A DNA stretch of 64,000 bases from Desulfovibrio piger (GTDB lineage Bacteria; Desulfobacterota; Desulfovibrionia; Desulfovibrionales; Desulfovibrionaceae), in assembly GCF_900116045.1 (NCBI RefSeq), contig NZ_LT630450.1, positions 1,059,001 to 1,123,000 on the forward strand, written 5' to 3'. The notes under the pieces were generated by a model. That model was not told the DNA's origin. It worked only from the letters and a program-made list of their open reading frames with translations, and made no database searches. This document shows, in pieces, positions 22,988 through 35,022 of the stretch; position 1 is the first letter of the stretch, and the number at the start of each line of letters is the position of its first letter. The position numbers and the translations under genes were made by a program.

Positions 22988-25021
22988 ATGAAGAACATCC
23001 GCAATATCGGCATCATCGCCCACATCGACGCGGGCAAGACCACGCTCTCGGAGCGCATGCTCTACTACAGCCGCAAGATCCACCGCCTGGGGGAAGTCCA
23101 CGACGGCACCGCCACCATGGACTACATGCCCGAAGAGCAGGAGCGCGGCATCACCATCATGTCGGCCTGCACCACCTGCCAGTGGAACGGGCACACCATC
23201 AACCTCATCGACACGCCCGGCCATGTGGACTTCACCATCGAGGTGGAGCGCTCCCTGCGCGTGCTGGATGGCGCGGTGGGCGTGTTCTGCGGCGTGGCCG
23301 GTGTGGAGCCGCAGTCCGAGACGGTCTGGCGGCAGTCGGAGGGGTTCGGCGTGCCCAAGATCGCCTTCATCAACAAGATGGACCGGATGGGTGCCGATTT
23401 CGCCAATGTGCTGGAAGGCATGAAAAAACGCCTGGGCGCCAATCCCCTGCCCCTGACCATCCCCAACGGGGAGGGCGAGGCGTTCGACGGCGTGCTGGAC
23501 CTGCTGGCCCGCGAGCATCTGGACTTCGACCAGGCCGACCAGGGCCGCACCGTGACCCGCCGCCCCTGGAGCGATGCGGAAGCCGCTGTGGCCGAGCCCT
23601 GGCGGGAAAGCCTGCTGGAGCATCTGGCCGAGGCCGACGAGCCCTTCCTCGACCTTTATCTGGGCGGGGAATACAGCCTGGACGACGTGCGCGCCGCCCT
23701 GCGCCGGGCCACCCTGAGCCGGGCCGTGACCCCGGTGTTCTGCGGCTCCGCCCTGCGCAACAGCGGCGTGCAGCCCGTGCTGGATGCGGTCTGCGACCTG
23801 CTGCCCTCGCCGCTGGACGTGCCCGCGCCCGTGGGCCGCGACAGTGAGGGCCACGAGGTGCCCGTGCCCCCCGATGCCGCCGCGCCCGCCGTGGTACTAA
23901 TCTTCAAGGTGCTCATGGAGAACGGCCGCAAGCTGGCTTTTGCCCGCGTCTACGCAGGCAGCCTGCACGAAGGCGACGCCCTGACCAACACCGCCGGCAG
24001 GACCGAGGACCGCATCAGCCGCATCTACCGCATGCACGCCGACCGCCGCGAGCAGCTGGAAAGCGCCTCCACCGGCGAGATCGTGGCCCTCGTGGGCCTG
24101 CGCGGCGCGCATACCGGCGAGACCTATTGCCACAAAAGCCGCCTGCTGGCCCTGGAAGCCATCGATTCCTACGCGCCGGTCATCACCCTGGCCCTGGAGC
24201 CGCGCAATGCCGACGAAGGCAAGGTGCTGGACGAGGCCCTAGCGCGCTACGCCGCCGAGGATCCCACGCTGGCAGTGCGCATGGACGAGGAAACGGCCTG
24301 CCGCATGGTCTCCGGCATGGGGGAACTGCATCTGGACGTGCTGCTGGAACGCATGTCCCGCGAATACGGCATCTCGCCCCGGGCCGGACATCCGCAGGTC
24401 ATCCTGCGCGAGACCGTGCGCAAGGAGGCCGACGGCCGGGGCGAGTTCGACCGCGAACTGGGCAAGGAGCATCACTTCGGCCATGTGGAGCTGCATGTGC
24501 GCCCCCTGCCCCGCGGCACGGGCAACCGGGTGCTGGTGGGCGACTTTTTGCCCGCCGACGAGGCCGAGGCGCGCAAGCTGCTGCCCAGGCCCCTGCTGGA
24601 CGCCGCCCTGGAAGGCGTGCGCGACGCCCTGCAGAGCGGTGCCCTGACCGGCTATCCCGTGGAAGATGTGGAAGTGACCCTGACCGCCGTGGAGCGGCGC
24701 GAGGGCCAGACCACCGTGCCCGGCTGCCACATGGCCGCGGGCATGGCCCTGCGCGAGGCCCTGGCCGCGGCATCGCCCGTGGCGCTGGAGCCGCTCATGA
24801 AGGTGGAGATCAGCGTGCCCGACGAATTCCTGGGCGCGGCCATCAGCCTGTTCGGCACGGCCGGCGGACGTGTGGAAGACCTGGAGGACCGCTCCGGGCT
24901 CAAGCATGTGCGCGGTCTGGCGCCCCTGCGCAAGCTTTTCGGTTTTTCGACCTCCCTGCGCTCGGCCACCCAGGGCCGGGCCGGGCTCGTGCTCACCTTT
25001 GACCGCTTCGATCTGCCCTGA
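22988..25021 (+). CDS. fusA: Translation elongation factor G paralogue (EF-G2 type)
   Basis: 677 residues, a little shorter than canonical EF-G. It is a ribosomal GTPase acting in translocation or ribosome recycling. The G1 loop AHIDAGKTT is at residues 10-18, the switch region EEQERGIT, G3 DTPGHVDF and G4 INKMDR are intact, and the C-terminal domains IV and V (GRGEFDRELGKEHHFGHV, PLMKVEISVPDEFLGAAIS) are complete. The gene is not in a str operon with rpsL/rpsG/tuf, which suggests a second EF-G rather than the housekeeping copy. Its TGA overlaps the rsmA ATG by one base. Confidence 0.88.
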   Translation: MKNIRNIGIIAHIDAGKTTLSERMLYYSRKIHRLGEVHDGTATMDYMPEEQERGITIMSACTTCQWNGHTINLIDTPGHVDFTIEVERSLRVLDGAVGVFCGVAGVEPQSETVWRQSEGFGVPKIAFINKMDRMGADFANVLEGMKKRLGANPLPLTIPNGEGEAFDGVLDLLAREHLDFDQADQGRTVTRRPWSDAEAAVAEPWRESLLEHLAEADEPFLDLYLGGEYSLDDVRAALRRATLSRAVTPVFCGSALRNSGVQPVLDAVCDLLPSPLDVPAPVGRDSEGHEVPVPPDAAAPAVVLIFKVLMENGRKLAFARVYAGSLHEGDALTNTAGRTEDRISRIYRMHADRREQLESASTGEIVALVGLRGAHTGETYCHKSRLLALEAIDSYAPVITLALEPRNADEGKVLDEALARYAAEDPTLAVRMDEETACRMVSGMGELHLDVLLERMSREYGISPRAGHPQVILRETVRKEADGRGEFDRELGKEHHFGHVELHVRPLPRGTGNRVLVGDFLPADEAEARKLLPRPLLDAALEGVRDALQSGALTGYPVEDVEVTLTAVERREGQTTVPGCHMAAGMALREALAAASPVALEPLMKVEISVPDEFLGAAISLFGTAGGRVEDLEDRSGLKHVRGLAPLRKLFGFSTSLRSATQGRAGLVLTFDRFDLP

Positions 25022-25839
25022 TGAACGAAAACACCCAACCCAAGGCCAAAAAAAGTCTGGGCCAGCACTTTTTGCGGCATGAGAGCATCTGCAAGCGCAT
25101 CGCCTCCCTGCTGCTGCCCAGGGACACGGACAACGTCATCGAGATAGGCCCCGGCCCCGGCGCCCTGACCCGCGCCCTCGAGGCCCAGCCCCATGCCCGG
25201 CTGGTGCTGCTGGAAAAGGACAGCCACTGGGCGGCCGAACGCCAGCGCCTGGGCGCGGCGCGCACCCAGGCCGTGCTGACGGACGCGCTGCGCTTTGACT
25301 GGAGCCGCATCACGCCCGCCGATCCGTGGAAGATCATCGGCAACCTGCCCTACAATGTGGCCTCGCCCATGATGTGGGACCTGTTCTCACGGGCCACGGG
25401 CCTGGTGCGGGCGGCCTTCATGGTCCAGAAGGAAGTTGGCCAGCGCCTGGCCGCCGCGCCGGGCAACGGCCACTACGGGGCCCTGTCGGTCTGGGTGCAG
25501 AGCTTCGCCCGGCCGCGCATGGAATTCGTCGTGGGCCCCGGCGCCTTCAGCCCGCCGCCCAGGGTGGATTCCGCCGTGCTCTCCTTCGAGCCCCTGCCCC
25601 TGGACCAGCGCCCGGAACGCCCGGAACTGCTGGCCCTGGTCATCAAAATCTGCTTTCAGCAGCGCCGCAAGCAGCTGGGCAGCATCGCCCGACGCTGTCC
25701 GCCGGCGCCGTGGCTGTCCGCGGCCATCGAACAGGCCGGCATCACGCCCACCCTGCGGCCGGAGCAGCTCACGGTGGCGGACTTTCAGCATATCAGCCGT
25801 TTCGGGGCTTCCTTGCTTGACAACCCCTTGAAAAACTGA
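25021..25839 (+). CDS. rsmA: 16S rRNA dimethyladenosine transferase (KsgA)
   Basis: 272 residues. It dimethylates two adjacent adenines near the 3' end of 16S rRNA during 30S maturation, using S-adenosylmethionine. The N terminus KKSLGQHFLRHESIC, the SAM loop VIEIGPGPGALTRAL and the catalytic NLPYNVASPM motif are intact. The start overlaps the stop of the EF-G paralogue. Pairing a ribosome-assembly methylase with a translational GTPase makes functional sense, though this is not a universal gene order. HU follows after about 100 bases. Confidence 0.95.
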   Translation: MNENTQPKAKKSLGQHFLRHESICKRIASLLLPRDTDNVIEIGPGPGALTRALEAQPHARLVLLEKDSHWAAERQRLGAARTQAVLTDALRFDWSRITPADPWKIIGNLPYNVASPMMWDLFSRATGLVRAAFMVQKEVGQRLAAAPGNGHYGALSVWVQSFARPRMEFVVGPGAFSPPPRVDSAVLSFEPLPLDQRPERPELLALVIKICFQQRRKQLGSIARRCPPAPWLSAAIEQAGITPTLRPEQLTVADFQHISRFGASLLDNPLKN

Positions 25840-25935
25840 TTGCCTGACAAAGAGTCTTACGGACACGACACGCCAGAGGGGATCCGCCCTGCGGCGGACA
25901 TGGCATATCACTGACGAGATGAGGAGGATATCCCG

Positions 25936-26208
25936 ATGACCAAGGCTGACCTGGTTGAAAAGATTGCCGCCAAGGCCAATCTGACCAAAGCCGCTGCCGA
26001 ACGTGCGCTCAATGCCTTCCTGGCTTCTGTGGAAGAATCCCTGGCCCAGGACGACAAGCTGACCCTGACCGGATTCGGCACCTTCATGGTGGAGACCCGC
26101 AAGGAACGCCAGGGCCGCAACCCCCGCACCGGCGCGACCCTGACCATCCCCGCCTGCAAGATGGTGAAATTCCGTCCCGGCAAGATGCTCAAGGACGCCC
26201 TCGACTAG
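25936..26208 (+). CDS. hup: HU-family DNA-binding protein
   Basis: 90 residues, the family's usual length. It is a small dimeric histone-like protein that bends and compacts [32 protein letters not shown] forms the dimer helices; [25 protein letters not shown] is the DNA-binding arm with the conserved GRNPxTG tip; and [15 protein letters not shown] is the usual end. GAGGAGGATAT lies upstream as a strong ribosome site. A strong terminator follows 15 bases after the stop, so it is probably a one-gene unit. Confidence 0.95.
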   Translation: MTKADLVEKIAAKANLTKAAAERALNAFLASVEESLAQDDKLTLTGFGTFMVETRKERQGRNPRTGATLTIPACKMVKFRPGKMLKDALD

Positions 26209-26223
26209 CCGACCCTTTTTCCT

Positions 26224-26261
26224 GAAAAGATAAAACAGGCCCCCGCCTGTTTTATCTTTTC
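26224..26261 (+). terminator. hup terminator (bidirectional shape)
   Basis: GAAAAGATAAAACAGGC (26224-26240), loop CCCC, perfect 17-bp partner at 26245-26261. It has A-rich and T-rich flanks inside the stem. Confidence 0.85.
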
Positions 26262-26332
26262 TCCGCCGCCTCCCCCTGGTCCCCAGGACCGCCAAGCCCC
26301 GCCCCCGGCCACGCCGGGAAAAGGATCACCCC

Positions 26333-26734
26333 ATGGACAAGAAATTCTGTTTCGATGCCCTGGCCGAAGAAGGCTTCCAGCCCGAGATCGACGAAGACGG
26401 CGACATCTCCTTCCTGGCGGGCGAGGTCTCCCTTTCCCTGCTCCTCGACGAGGAGGACAAGGACTTCTTCTCCCTGGTCTGCGCCTTCGAAGTGGACGAC
26501 ATGGATCAGCTGGAGCTCTTCTACAGCGCCGCCTCCGAAGCCTCCCGCCAATACCGGATCGCCAAGGCCTACATCGGCGAGATCGAGGACGAATGCTTCG
26601 AGATCCGCTTCTGTGTGGAGGGCCTGGCCACGCCGGAACTCTTCCGCAGCAACCTGCGCCGCTATGTGGAGCTGCTGCTGGACATGCAGGAAAGCGTCTT
26701 TGACGCCTGCGGAGAAGACGACGAGGAGGAGTAG
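26333..26734 (+). CDS. Acidic cytoplasmic protein of unknown function
   Basis: 133 residues, rich in Asp and Glu, with no signal or membrane segment. It begins MDKKFCFDALAEEGFQPEIDEDGDISFLAGE and has a middle LFYSAASEASRQYRIAKAYIGEIEDECFEIRF, then ends in an acidic tail EDDEEE. The pattern of alternating strands and a conserved-looking long helix is reminiscent of YbjN-type or secretion-chaperone-like folds, but I cannot show this. It stands alone between hup and rpsU. AAGGAT about ten bases upstream could be its ribosome site. Confidence 0.7.
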   Translation: MDKKFCFDALAEEGFQPEIDEDGDISFLAGEVSLSLLLDEEDKDFFSLVCAFEVDDMDQLELFYSAASEASRQYRIAKAYIGEIEDECFEIRFCVEGLATPELFRSNLRRYVELLLDMQESVFDACGEDDEEE

Positions 26735-26929
26735 ACCTTCCGCCGTTTCGGCACCTTCCGGCAGGGGCCCGCGCCCGCTGCCCTCTCCTTTATGCTGCCC
26801 TGCAAAAAAACGCTTGCCTTTTTCGGGCATCAGGACTACAAGACTGTCCTTGACCTTGCAAACAAGGTCGGATGACGCCCGCGTCATTGCCCGGCCTGGC
26901 CGGAGCTCTCGCAGGAGGGGGTGATATTC

Positions 26930-27133
26930 GTGCCCGGAGTGTTTCTGAACGAAGACGATTACAACTTCGATATCGCGCTGCGCCGCTTCAAGAAGCAGGT
27001 GGAAAAGGCCGGTGTGCTGTCCGAAATGAAAAAGCGCCAGCACTACGAAAAGCCCAGCGTGATGCGCAAGAAGAAGAAGGCTGCTGCCCGTAAGCGCCTG
27101 ATGAAGAAAATCAGAAAGATGAACATGGCCTAG
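26930..27133 (+). CDS. rpsU: 30S ribosomal protein S21
   Basis: 67 residues from GTG 26930-26932, with AGGAGGGG about ten bases upstream; an in-frame GTG at 26921 would sit on top of that site and add three residues not found in S21. The sequence [23 protein letters not shown] and the basic tail [23 protein letters not shown] are typical S21. It is a small-subunit protein that helps mRNA start-site selection. It opens the cluster rpsU-yqeY-mutS2-dnaG-rpoD, an expanded form of the classic macromolecular-synthesis operon. Confidence 0.95.
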   Translation: MPGVFLNEDDYNFDIALRRFKKQVEKAGVLSEMKKRQHYEKPSVMRKKKKAAARKRLMKKIRKMNMA

Positions 27134-27158
27134 TTCTCAGGCCTTGCACGTCACCTTT

Positions 27159-27201
27159 GAACTGCGGAAGGCCCTCGTGGTCTTCCGCAGTTCCTCTTTT
27201 C
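27159..27201 (+). terminator. Terminator after rpsU
   Basis: GAACTGCGGAAG (27159-27170) pairs with CTTCCGCAGTTC (27182-27193), followed by CTCTTTTC. It may attenuate read-through into yqeY-mutS2-dnaG-rpoD, so S21 can be made in excess. Confidence 0.8.
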
Positions 27202-27222
27202 ACCCCTACCCATCCCAACGCC

Positions 27223-27678
27223 ATGAGCCTGTTTGAAACCATCGAAAAAGATTACGTCCAGGCCTACAAGGCCAAGGACGCCGTGCGCCTGACCGTCCTG
27301 CGCCTGCTCAAGACCGCCGTCAAGAACCGCCTGGTGGACCTGTGCCGTCCCGGCGGCACCCTGGACGACGCCGAGATGCTCGACCTCATCATCAAGGAAG
27401 GCAAGCAGCGCCAGGACTCCATCGAGCAGTACACCTCCGCAGGCCGCCAGGACCTGGCCGACAAGGAAGCCGCCGAGCTGGCCGTCATCCAGGGCTACCT
27501 GCCCAAGCCCCTGACCGAGGAAGAACTGACCGCCCTCATCGATGCCACCATCGCCGAAGTGGGCGCCACCTCGCCCCGCGAGATGGGCAAGGTCATCTCC
27601 GCCATCATGGCCACCCACAAGGGCCGTGTGGACGGCAAGGCCCTTTCCGCCGCCGTCAAGGCCCGCCTGACCGCCTAA
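27223..27678 (+). CDS. yqeY: GatB/YqeY-domain protein
   Basis: 151 residues from ATG 27223; upstream in-frame sequence lies inside the rpsU terminator. The protein MSLFETIEKDYVQAYKAKD through LRLLKTAVKNRLVDL, IIKEGKQRQDSIEQYTSAGRQDLADKE and GYLPKPLTEEEL matches the YqeY family, whose domain is shared with the tail of GatB, the subunit that amidates mischarged tRNAs. Free-standing YqeY has no firm function. It is often found between rpsU and dnaG, as here. No obvious ribosome site is visible. Confidence 0.92.
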   Translation: MSLFETIEKDYVQAYKAKDAVRLTVLRLLKTAVKNRLVDLCRPGGTLDDAEMLDLIIKEGKQRQDSIEQYTSAGRQDLADKEAAELAVIQGYLPKPLTEEELTALIDATIAEVGATSPREMGKVISAIMATHKGRVDGKALSAAVKARLTA

Positions 27679-27686
27679 GAGCCTCC

Positions 27687-30071
27687 ATGATCCACAGCCG
27701 CACCCTCCACGCGCTCGAATTCCCGCAGATCACGGAGCACCTCGCCGGCCTGTGCCTTTCCCCGGCCGGCCGCGAGCGTGCTCTTGAGCTGCGTCCGCTG
27801 GAAGACGCCGCCGCCGTCACCCACGCGGCGCGCCTGTATGACGAATCCGCCGTCTGGGCCGCCCGCCCCACGGGCGAAGGCGGCTTTGCCCTGGGGTCCT
27901 TCCCCGATGTGGGCGCCTTCCTGCGGGTGGCCGAAAAGCCCGGCCTGCAGCCCGATACCGATGCCTTCTGGGCCCTGCGCGAGATGCTGCGGCTGGCCAG
28001 GGCCGCCCATGCCTCCATCGCCCTGCCCGAAGCCGAGGACCAGTGGCCGCACCTGCTGGCCCTGGCCCAGGAGACGCCGCTGCCCGTGCAGCTCACGGCG
28101 GCCCTGCTGCGCTGCATCTCCGATGACGGCCTGATCCGCGACGAGAGCTCGCCCGAACTCTTCCAGGTGCGCAGCGAACTGCGCCGCCTGCACCAGAACT
28201 GCATGCGCCGGGTCAAGGACTACGCCATGCAGTACAATATGCTGGCCTGGCTGCAGGACGAGTTCATGACCCTCTCCTCGGACCGCTACGTGCTGCCCCT
28301 CAAGGCCAATTTCAAGGGCCGCATGCAGGGCATCATCCATGACTGGTCCCAGACCGGCGAGACCTGCTATTTCGAGCCCATGTTCCTGGTGGAGATCAAC
28401 AACCGCCTCCAGGAGCTGAAGCGCGAGGAGCGCGAGGAAGAGCACAAGGTGCTGGCCTATCTGCGCGGCCTGCTGCTGGCCGAACTGCCCGGGGCGCGCG
28501 CCGCCCTGGAACTGCTGGCCCAGCTGGACGTTCTGCAGGCCAAGCGCCGCCTGGCCGCCGAATACGACGGCCGCTGCGTGCCGCTCTCGCCCGTGGAGGA
28601 AGGCGTCTGCCTGCTGGAGACCCGCCATCCCCTGCTGGCCCTGGCCAGCCTGCGCCAGCGCAGGGACGAACACGGCAGGAACGGCGGCCTGCAGCAGGTG
28701 CGTCCGCTGGACATCGTGCTGCGTCCCGGCGAACGGGCCCTCATCATCACCGGCGGCAACGCCGGCGGCAAGACCGTCTGCCTCAAGACCCTGGGCCTGT
28801 GCGTGGCCATGACCCTGAGCGGCCTGCCCGTGCCCGCGGCCGCCGGCTCACACCTGCCCTGGTTCGGCCGCGTGGATGCCTTCATCGGTGACGAACAGAG
28901 CCTGGAAGACAACGTTTCCACCTTCACGGCCCAGATCCGGCATCTGGCCAAAGCCTGGAAGCATCTGGACAGCACCGGCCTCGTGCTGCTGGACGAATTC
29001 GGTGCCGGAACCGACCCCGCCCAGGGCGCGGCCCTGGCCCAGGGCGTGCTGGACGGCCTGCTGGACAAACGGACCTTCGTGCTGGCCGCCACCCACTTCC
29101 CGGCCCTCAAGACCTACGCCCTGTCGCGCGAAGGCGCGCGGGCCGCTTCGGTGCTCTTCGACCCGCAGAGCAAGAAGCCCCTTTTCAAGCTGGCCTACGA
29201 CCAGGTGGGCGCCAGCCAGGCCCTGGACGTGGCCCGCGAGCACGGCCTGCCGGAAAGCATCCTGCGCCGTGCGGAGCATTATCTCCTGCAGGACGGGCAG
29301 GACACCAGCGCCCTGCTGGGCCGCCTCAATGCCCTGGCCGCCGAACGCGAACAGGAGATCGCCCGCCTGCGCCAGGAGCAGGAAAAGGCCCGCCGCGACA
29401 TCCAGGCCATGCGCGAGAAGACCGAGAAGGAGCGCCTGCGCCTGCATGACGAAGTGCGCGCCAAGGCCGGTGAGCTCATGCGCGCCTGGAAGGAAGGCCG
29501 CGCCACGCACAAGCAGGCCCTGAAGGAGATGTCGCGCCTGCGTGCCGGCCTGGCCGCGCCCGTGGCGCGGGAAGAGACCTCGGTGCTGCCGCAGATCGAG
29601 CATTTCGCGCCCGGCCAGCAGGTCTTCCATACCGTGTTCAACAAGCGCGGCGTGGTGACCGACGTGGACGAGCGCCGCAAGCGCGTGCGCGTGGACCTCA
29701 ACGGCGTGAGCCTGTGGGCCGCCATGAAGGATGTGCGCCAGAGCGGCCAGTCCGCCCAGGCTGCGGCCCCCCGTGCGCCCCAGCGCGTCTCCCCGGTCAA
29801 GGCCGCCATCGCCGCCAGCGACGATGCGCCCGCCCTGCGCCTGGACCTGCGCGGCATGCGTGCCGACCAGGCCCAGGCCGAAGTGGAACGCTTTCTGGAC
29901 AAGGCCCTGCTTTCCGGTTTCAGTGAAGTGGAGATCGTGCACGGCCGCGGCACCGGCGCCCTGCGCCGCCAGATCCATGATTTCCTGCGCTCCTTCCCGG
30001 CCGTGGCCCGTTTTGCCACCGCCCCGGAGGATCGCGGCGGCGATGGCATGACCATCGTCAACCTGCGCTAG
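27687..30071 (+). CDS. mutS2: MutS2 endonuclease / ribosome-collision ATPase
   Basis: 794 residues from ATG 27687. It has a MutS-type core with Walker A GGNAGGKT near residues 353-361 and Walker B LDEFGAGTDPAQGAAL, a coiled-coil stretch rich in Glu/Arg around 540-610, a KOW-like segment (VFNKRGVVTDVDERRKRVRVDL) and a C-terminal Smr nuclease domain (LDLRGMRADQAQAEVERFLDKAL, EIVHGRGTGALR). MutS2 suppresses recombination and, in Bacillus, rescues collided ribosomes. It starts eight bases after yqeY and ends 28 bases before dnaG. Confidence 0.94.
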   Translation: MIHSRTLHALEFPQITEHLAGLCLSPAGRERALELRPLEDAAAVTHAARLYDESAVWAARPTGEGGFALGSFPDVGAFLRVAEKPGLQPDTDAFWALREMLRLARAAHASIALPEAEDQWPHLLALAQETPLPVQLTAALLRCISDDGLIRDESSPELFQVRSELRRLHQNCMRRVKDYAMQYNMLAWLQDEFMTLSSDRYVLPLKANFKGRMQGIIHDWSQTGETCYFEPMFLVEINNRLQELKREEREEEHKVLAYLRGLLLAELPGARAALELLAQLDVLQAKRRLAAEYDGRCVPLSPVEEGVCLLETRHPLLALASLRQRRDEHGRNGGLQQVRPLDIVLRPGERALIITGGNAGGKTVCLKTLGLCVAMTLSGLPVPAAAGSHLPWFGRVDAFIGDEQSLEDNVSTFTAQIRHLAKAWKHLDSTGLVLLDEFGAGTDPAQGAALAQGVLDGLLDKRTFVLAATHFPALKTYALSREGARAASVLFDPQSKKPLFKLAYDQVGASQALDVAREHGLPESILRRAEHYLLQDGQDTSALLGRLNALAAEREQEIARLRQEQEKARRDIQAMREKTEKERLRLHDEVRAKAGELMRAWKEGRATHKQALKEMSRLRAGLAAPVAREETSVLPQIEHFAPGQQVFHTVFNKRGVVTDVDERRKRVRVDLNGVSLWAAMKDVRQSGQSAQAAAPRAPQRVSPVKAAIAASDDAPALRLDLRGMRADQAQAEVERFLDKALLSGFSEVEIVHGRGTGALRRQIHDFLRSFPAVARFATAPEDRGGDGMTIVNLR

Positions 30072-30099
30072 CACGGCCGGACAGTCCGGCGGGGGCCTC

Positions 30100-31813
30100 A
30101 TGCAGTCCAGAGATGCCATCCGCGCCATCAAGGAGCGGCTCAACATCACGGATATCGTGCGCCGTTATGTGGATCTCAAGCGCAACGGACCGCGCTGGGT
30201 GGCGCCCTGCCCCTTCCATCAGGAGACCAAGCCCAGTTTCTCGGTCAACGAGGAACAGGGCCTGTTCTACTGTTTCGGCTGTCAGGCCTCGGGGGACATC
30301 TTCGATTTCTACGGCCGCATCAACGGCCTGGATTTCCGCGAGACCCTGGAGCAGCTGGCCGCCGAGGCCGGCATCACCCTGGAGCGCGGGCCCGCGGACA
30401 AAAAACGGCAGGAAGAAGACCGGCAGCGGCGTTCTTCCCGCCAGACCATGCTGCGCATGTACGAACTGGCGGCGGCCCACTTCGCCGCGGCCCTCAAAAG
30501 CCCGGAGGCCGAAGAATGCCGGGCCTACATACAGCGGCGGGGCCTGAGCCCGGAGATCGTGGAGCGCTTCGGCCTGGGCTGGGCGCGGCGCGACTGGCAT
30601 TCGCTGGATCTGGCCCTGCAGCGCGCGGGCTATGACATGCATCTGGCCGCCGAGGCCGGACTGGTGGGACGCTCGGAACGGGGCTCGGTCTATGACCGCT
30701 TCCGGGGCCGCCTCATCTTTCCCATCAAGAACCTTTCCAACCAGATCATCGCCTTTGGCGGGCGCATCATCGCGGACGAGGACGAAGCCAAGTACATCAA
30801 CAGTTCCGATACGCCCATCTACAAGAAAGGAGAGCATCTTTACGGTCTTGCCCAGGCCAGAAAAGGCATTACTGTAAAGGGACGGGCCCTTTTGACCGAA
30901 GGCTACATGGACGTGCTGACCCTGCACCAGTTCGGCTACGACAATGCCGTGGGCGTGCTGGGCACCGCCCTGACCCCGGACCAGATCAAGCGCCTTTCGG
31001 GTTTCACCTCGCAGCTCACCCTGCTGTTCGACGGGGACCGCGCCGGCCGCAAGGCCGCCCTGCGCTCCTGCGAGATGCTGCTCACCCGCGGCCTGGCCTG
31101 CACCGTGGTCCTGATGCCCGAAGGCGAGGACATCGACAGCCTGCTGCGCACGCAGGGCGTGGAGGCCTTCGAGGCCCTGCAGGCCCAGGCGCCGGACGGG
31201 CTGCGTTTTTGTCTGGACGTGCTGCGCGCCCTGGCCCCGCGCGAGACCGTGGAATGGGCCAAGAATTTTCTGCGCCATGTGGAAGTGCCGGAGCTGGTCA
31301 GCCCCTACGTGTCACGGCTGGCCACACATCTGCAGCTTTCCGAGGCGGAATTGCGTCAGGGACTGGCCGACAGCCGACGTCCCGGCCCTGACGGACAGGC
31401 CGCGCGCCCCGGCAGGGCGCGGCAGAACATGCGTGACCGCCAGATCATGATGTACGCGGTCCGCTACCCCGACCGGCTGGACGCTCTGCGGGACCTGGGC
31501 GCTGACCTGGCCCTGCAGTCGGACATCGCCCGCCAGTTGTGGGACAAGCTTGAAGAATGGGGCCCCGACGAGGCCCCCTACCATCTGGACCAGCGCGAAA
31601 AGAATTTCTGGTCCTTTTGCCGGGGCGCCGAAGCGGCCCCCCGCGACGGTGGCGACAGGGAACTGGCAGCCCTGCGCCATGATCTTGATGCCTATTACGC
31701 GGCAACCCAGCGCCAGTCCGTGACGGCCGCCCTGCGGCAGAACACCGGCACCGGCGACTTTGCCGCTGATTTGGAATATCTTCGCGCACTGCAGGAAACC
31801 TTGGAGCAGGGAC

Positions 31814-31827
<14 letters not shown>
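30100..31827 (+). CDS. dnaG: DNA primase
   Basis: 575 residues. It makes RNA primers at the replication fork. The N-terminal zinc finger is CPFH with CFGC (Cys37, His40, Cys58, Cys61), then the catalytic TOPRIM domain with [14 protein letters not shown] and [15 protein letters not shown], and a C-terminal helicase-interacting region. The C terminus overlaps the rpoD start by 14 bases, the same tight link as in other dnaG-rpoD operons. The GGCGG/GGGGG stretch ahead of the ATG is a weak ribosome site. Confidence 0.96.
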
Positions 31828-33583
<1,756 letters not shown>

Positions 33584-33585
33584 CC

Positions 33586-34287
33586 ATGCTGCGTAGTCTC
33601 TGCCTCATCCTTTTCCTGTGCGGCGTGCTCGTGGCCGGGGCCTTCCCCGGCACGGGCCGCGCGCAGACGGACGCCCTGCCCCGTCTGGAGCAGATGACCG
33701 TCCGGGGCAAGACCGTGGTGGCCTCCTGCCTGGACGGGGACACCATGCAGCTCACCAACCGCAGCCGCGTGCGCCTGGCCGGCATCGACACGCCGGAGCT
33801 CAAGCCGCGCAAGGGCAAGCCCCAGTTCTACGCCCGCGAGGCGCGGGAACTGCTCACCCGTCTGGCCCGCGGCCAGGAGATCCTGCTGTTCGCCGTGGGC
33901 AAGGAGGACAGGGACAAGTACGGCCGTATCATCGCGGACGTGCGTCTCAAGGACGGGCGCTCGCTCAACGGCATCATGGTGCGCGAAGGCGCGGCCTTCT
34001 TCTATCCCCACAAGGGGCTGGACACCACCTACCAGGACTGGCTGCTGGCCCTGCAGGCCGAGGCCATCAAGGAACGGCGCGGCATGTGGGCCGAGGTGCT
34101 CTCCCGCCCCGAAGCCCTGAAAAATTACACCGGCAACCGCAATTCCCTGCGCTTCTTCCCGTCTGACTGCCCTGACGCCCGGAAGATGAAGCCCCGCAAC
34201 CGCATCCATTTCGGCACCCTCATGGATGCCTTCATGGCCGGTTACGCCCCGGCGCGCGTCTGCCCCTTCTGGCCGGAGGAAAATTAA
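33586..34287 (+). CDS. Exported staphylococcal-nuclease-like (thermonuclease) protein
   Basis: 233 residues. A Sec signal ([27 protein letters not shown]) should export it. The SNase OB-fold is present: CLDGDTMQL, the catalytic Arg in [25 protein letters not shown] and the Arg-rich ERRGMWAE. The calcium ligands appear conserved, so it could cleave nucleic acid in the periplasm; the extra ~60 residues at the C terminus (with two Cys) have no family match I know. It starts two bases after rpoD, and its TAA overlaps the queC ATG by one base. Confidence 0.85.
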   Translation: MLRSLCLILFLCGVLVAGAFPGTGRAQTDALPRLEQMTVRGKTVVASCLDGDTMQLTNRSRVRLAGIDTPELKPRKGKPQFYAREARELLTRLARGQEILLFAVGKEDRDKYGRIIADVRLKDGRSLNGIMVREGAAFFYPHKGLDTTYQDWLLALQAEAIKERRGMWAEVLSRPEALKNYTGNRNSLRFFPSDCPDARKMKPRNRIHFGTLMDAFMAGYAPARVCPFWPEEN

Positions 34288-35015
34288 TGTCCCATCAGCC
34301 CCCCCTTTCCGACCGGCAGGCCCTGGTCATCTTTTCCGGCGGCCAGGATTCGGCCACCTGTCTTGCCTGGGCCCTGTCCCGCTTTGCCGCCGTGCGCACG
34401 CTGGGCTTCGATTACGGCCAGCGCCATTCCGTGGAACTGGCCTGCCGCGGCAAGGTCCGCAGCGCCATCGCGGCCCTCAGGGCGGAATGGCGGGACCGCC
34501 TGGGGCCCGACACCCTGCTGGACATCGGCCTGTTCCGCCAGCTGGCCGACACGGCCCTGACCTCGGACATGCCCATCGAGCAGGCAGACGGGGGCATCCC
34601 CAACACCTTCGTGCCGGGCCGCAACCTGCTGTTCATCATGCACGCCGCGGCCTGGGCCTACGGCAAGGGCATCCGCCATCTGGTGCTGGGCGTGTGCGAG
34701 AGCGATTCCTCCGGCTACCCGGACTGCCGCGACGACAGCATCAAGGCCATGCAGGTGGCCCTCAATGCCGGCATGGACAGCCATTTCGTGCTGCATACGC
34801 CGCTCATGTGGCGGGACAAGGCCGACACCTGGCGTCTGGCCGAGGAACTGGGCGGCATGCCGCTGGTGGACTGCATCCTTGAGCAGAGCCACACCTGCTA
34901 TGAAGGCACGCGCCGTGAGCGCCATCCCTGGGGCTACGGCTGCGGCCGCTGCCCGGCCTGCAAGCTGCGCGCCCACGGCTATGAGGTCTATCTTTCCCGC
35001 TATCACCGGAAGTGA
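34287..35015 (+). CDS. queC: 7-cyano-7-deazaguanine synthase (QueC)
   Basis: 242 residues. It converts 7-carboxy-7-deazaguanine to preQ0 for queuosine in tRNA. The PP-loop [17 protein letters not shown] and [11 protein letters not shown] are at the N terminus, then VPGRNLLF and [14 protein letters not shown]. The zinc site near the end has four cysteines ([25 protein letters not shown]). Its start overlaps the nuclease stop and GGAGG precedes it. No queD/queE is adjacent. Confidence 0.95.
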   Translation: MSHQPPLSDRQALVIFSGGQDSATCLAWALSRFAAVRTLGFDYGQRHSVELACRGKVRSAIAALRAEWRDRLGPDTLLDIGLFRQLADTALTSDMPIEQADGGIPNTFVPGRNLLFIMHAAAWAYGKGIRHLVLGVCESDSSGYPDCRDDSIKAMQVALNAGMDSHFVLHTPLMWRDKADTWRLAEELGGMPLVDCILEQSHTCYEGTRRERHPWGYGCGRCPACKLRAHGYEVYLSRYHRK

Positions 35016-35022
35016 GGCCCTC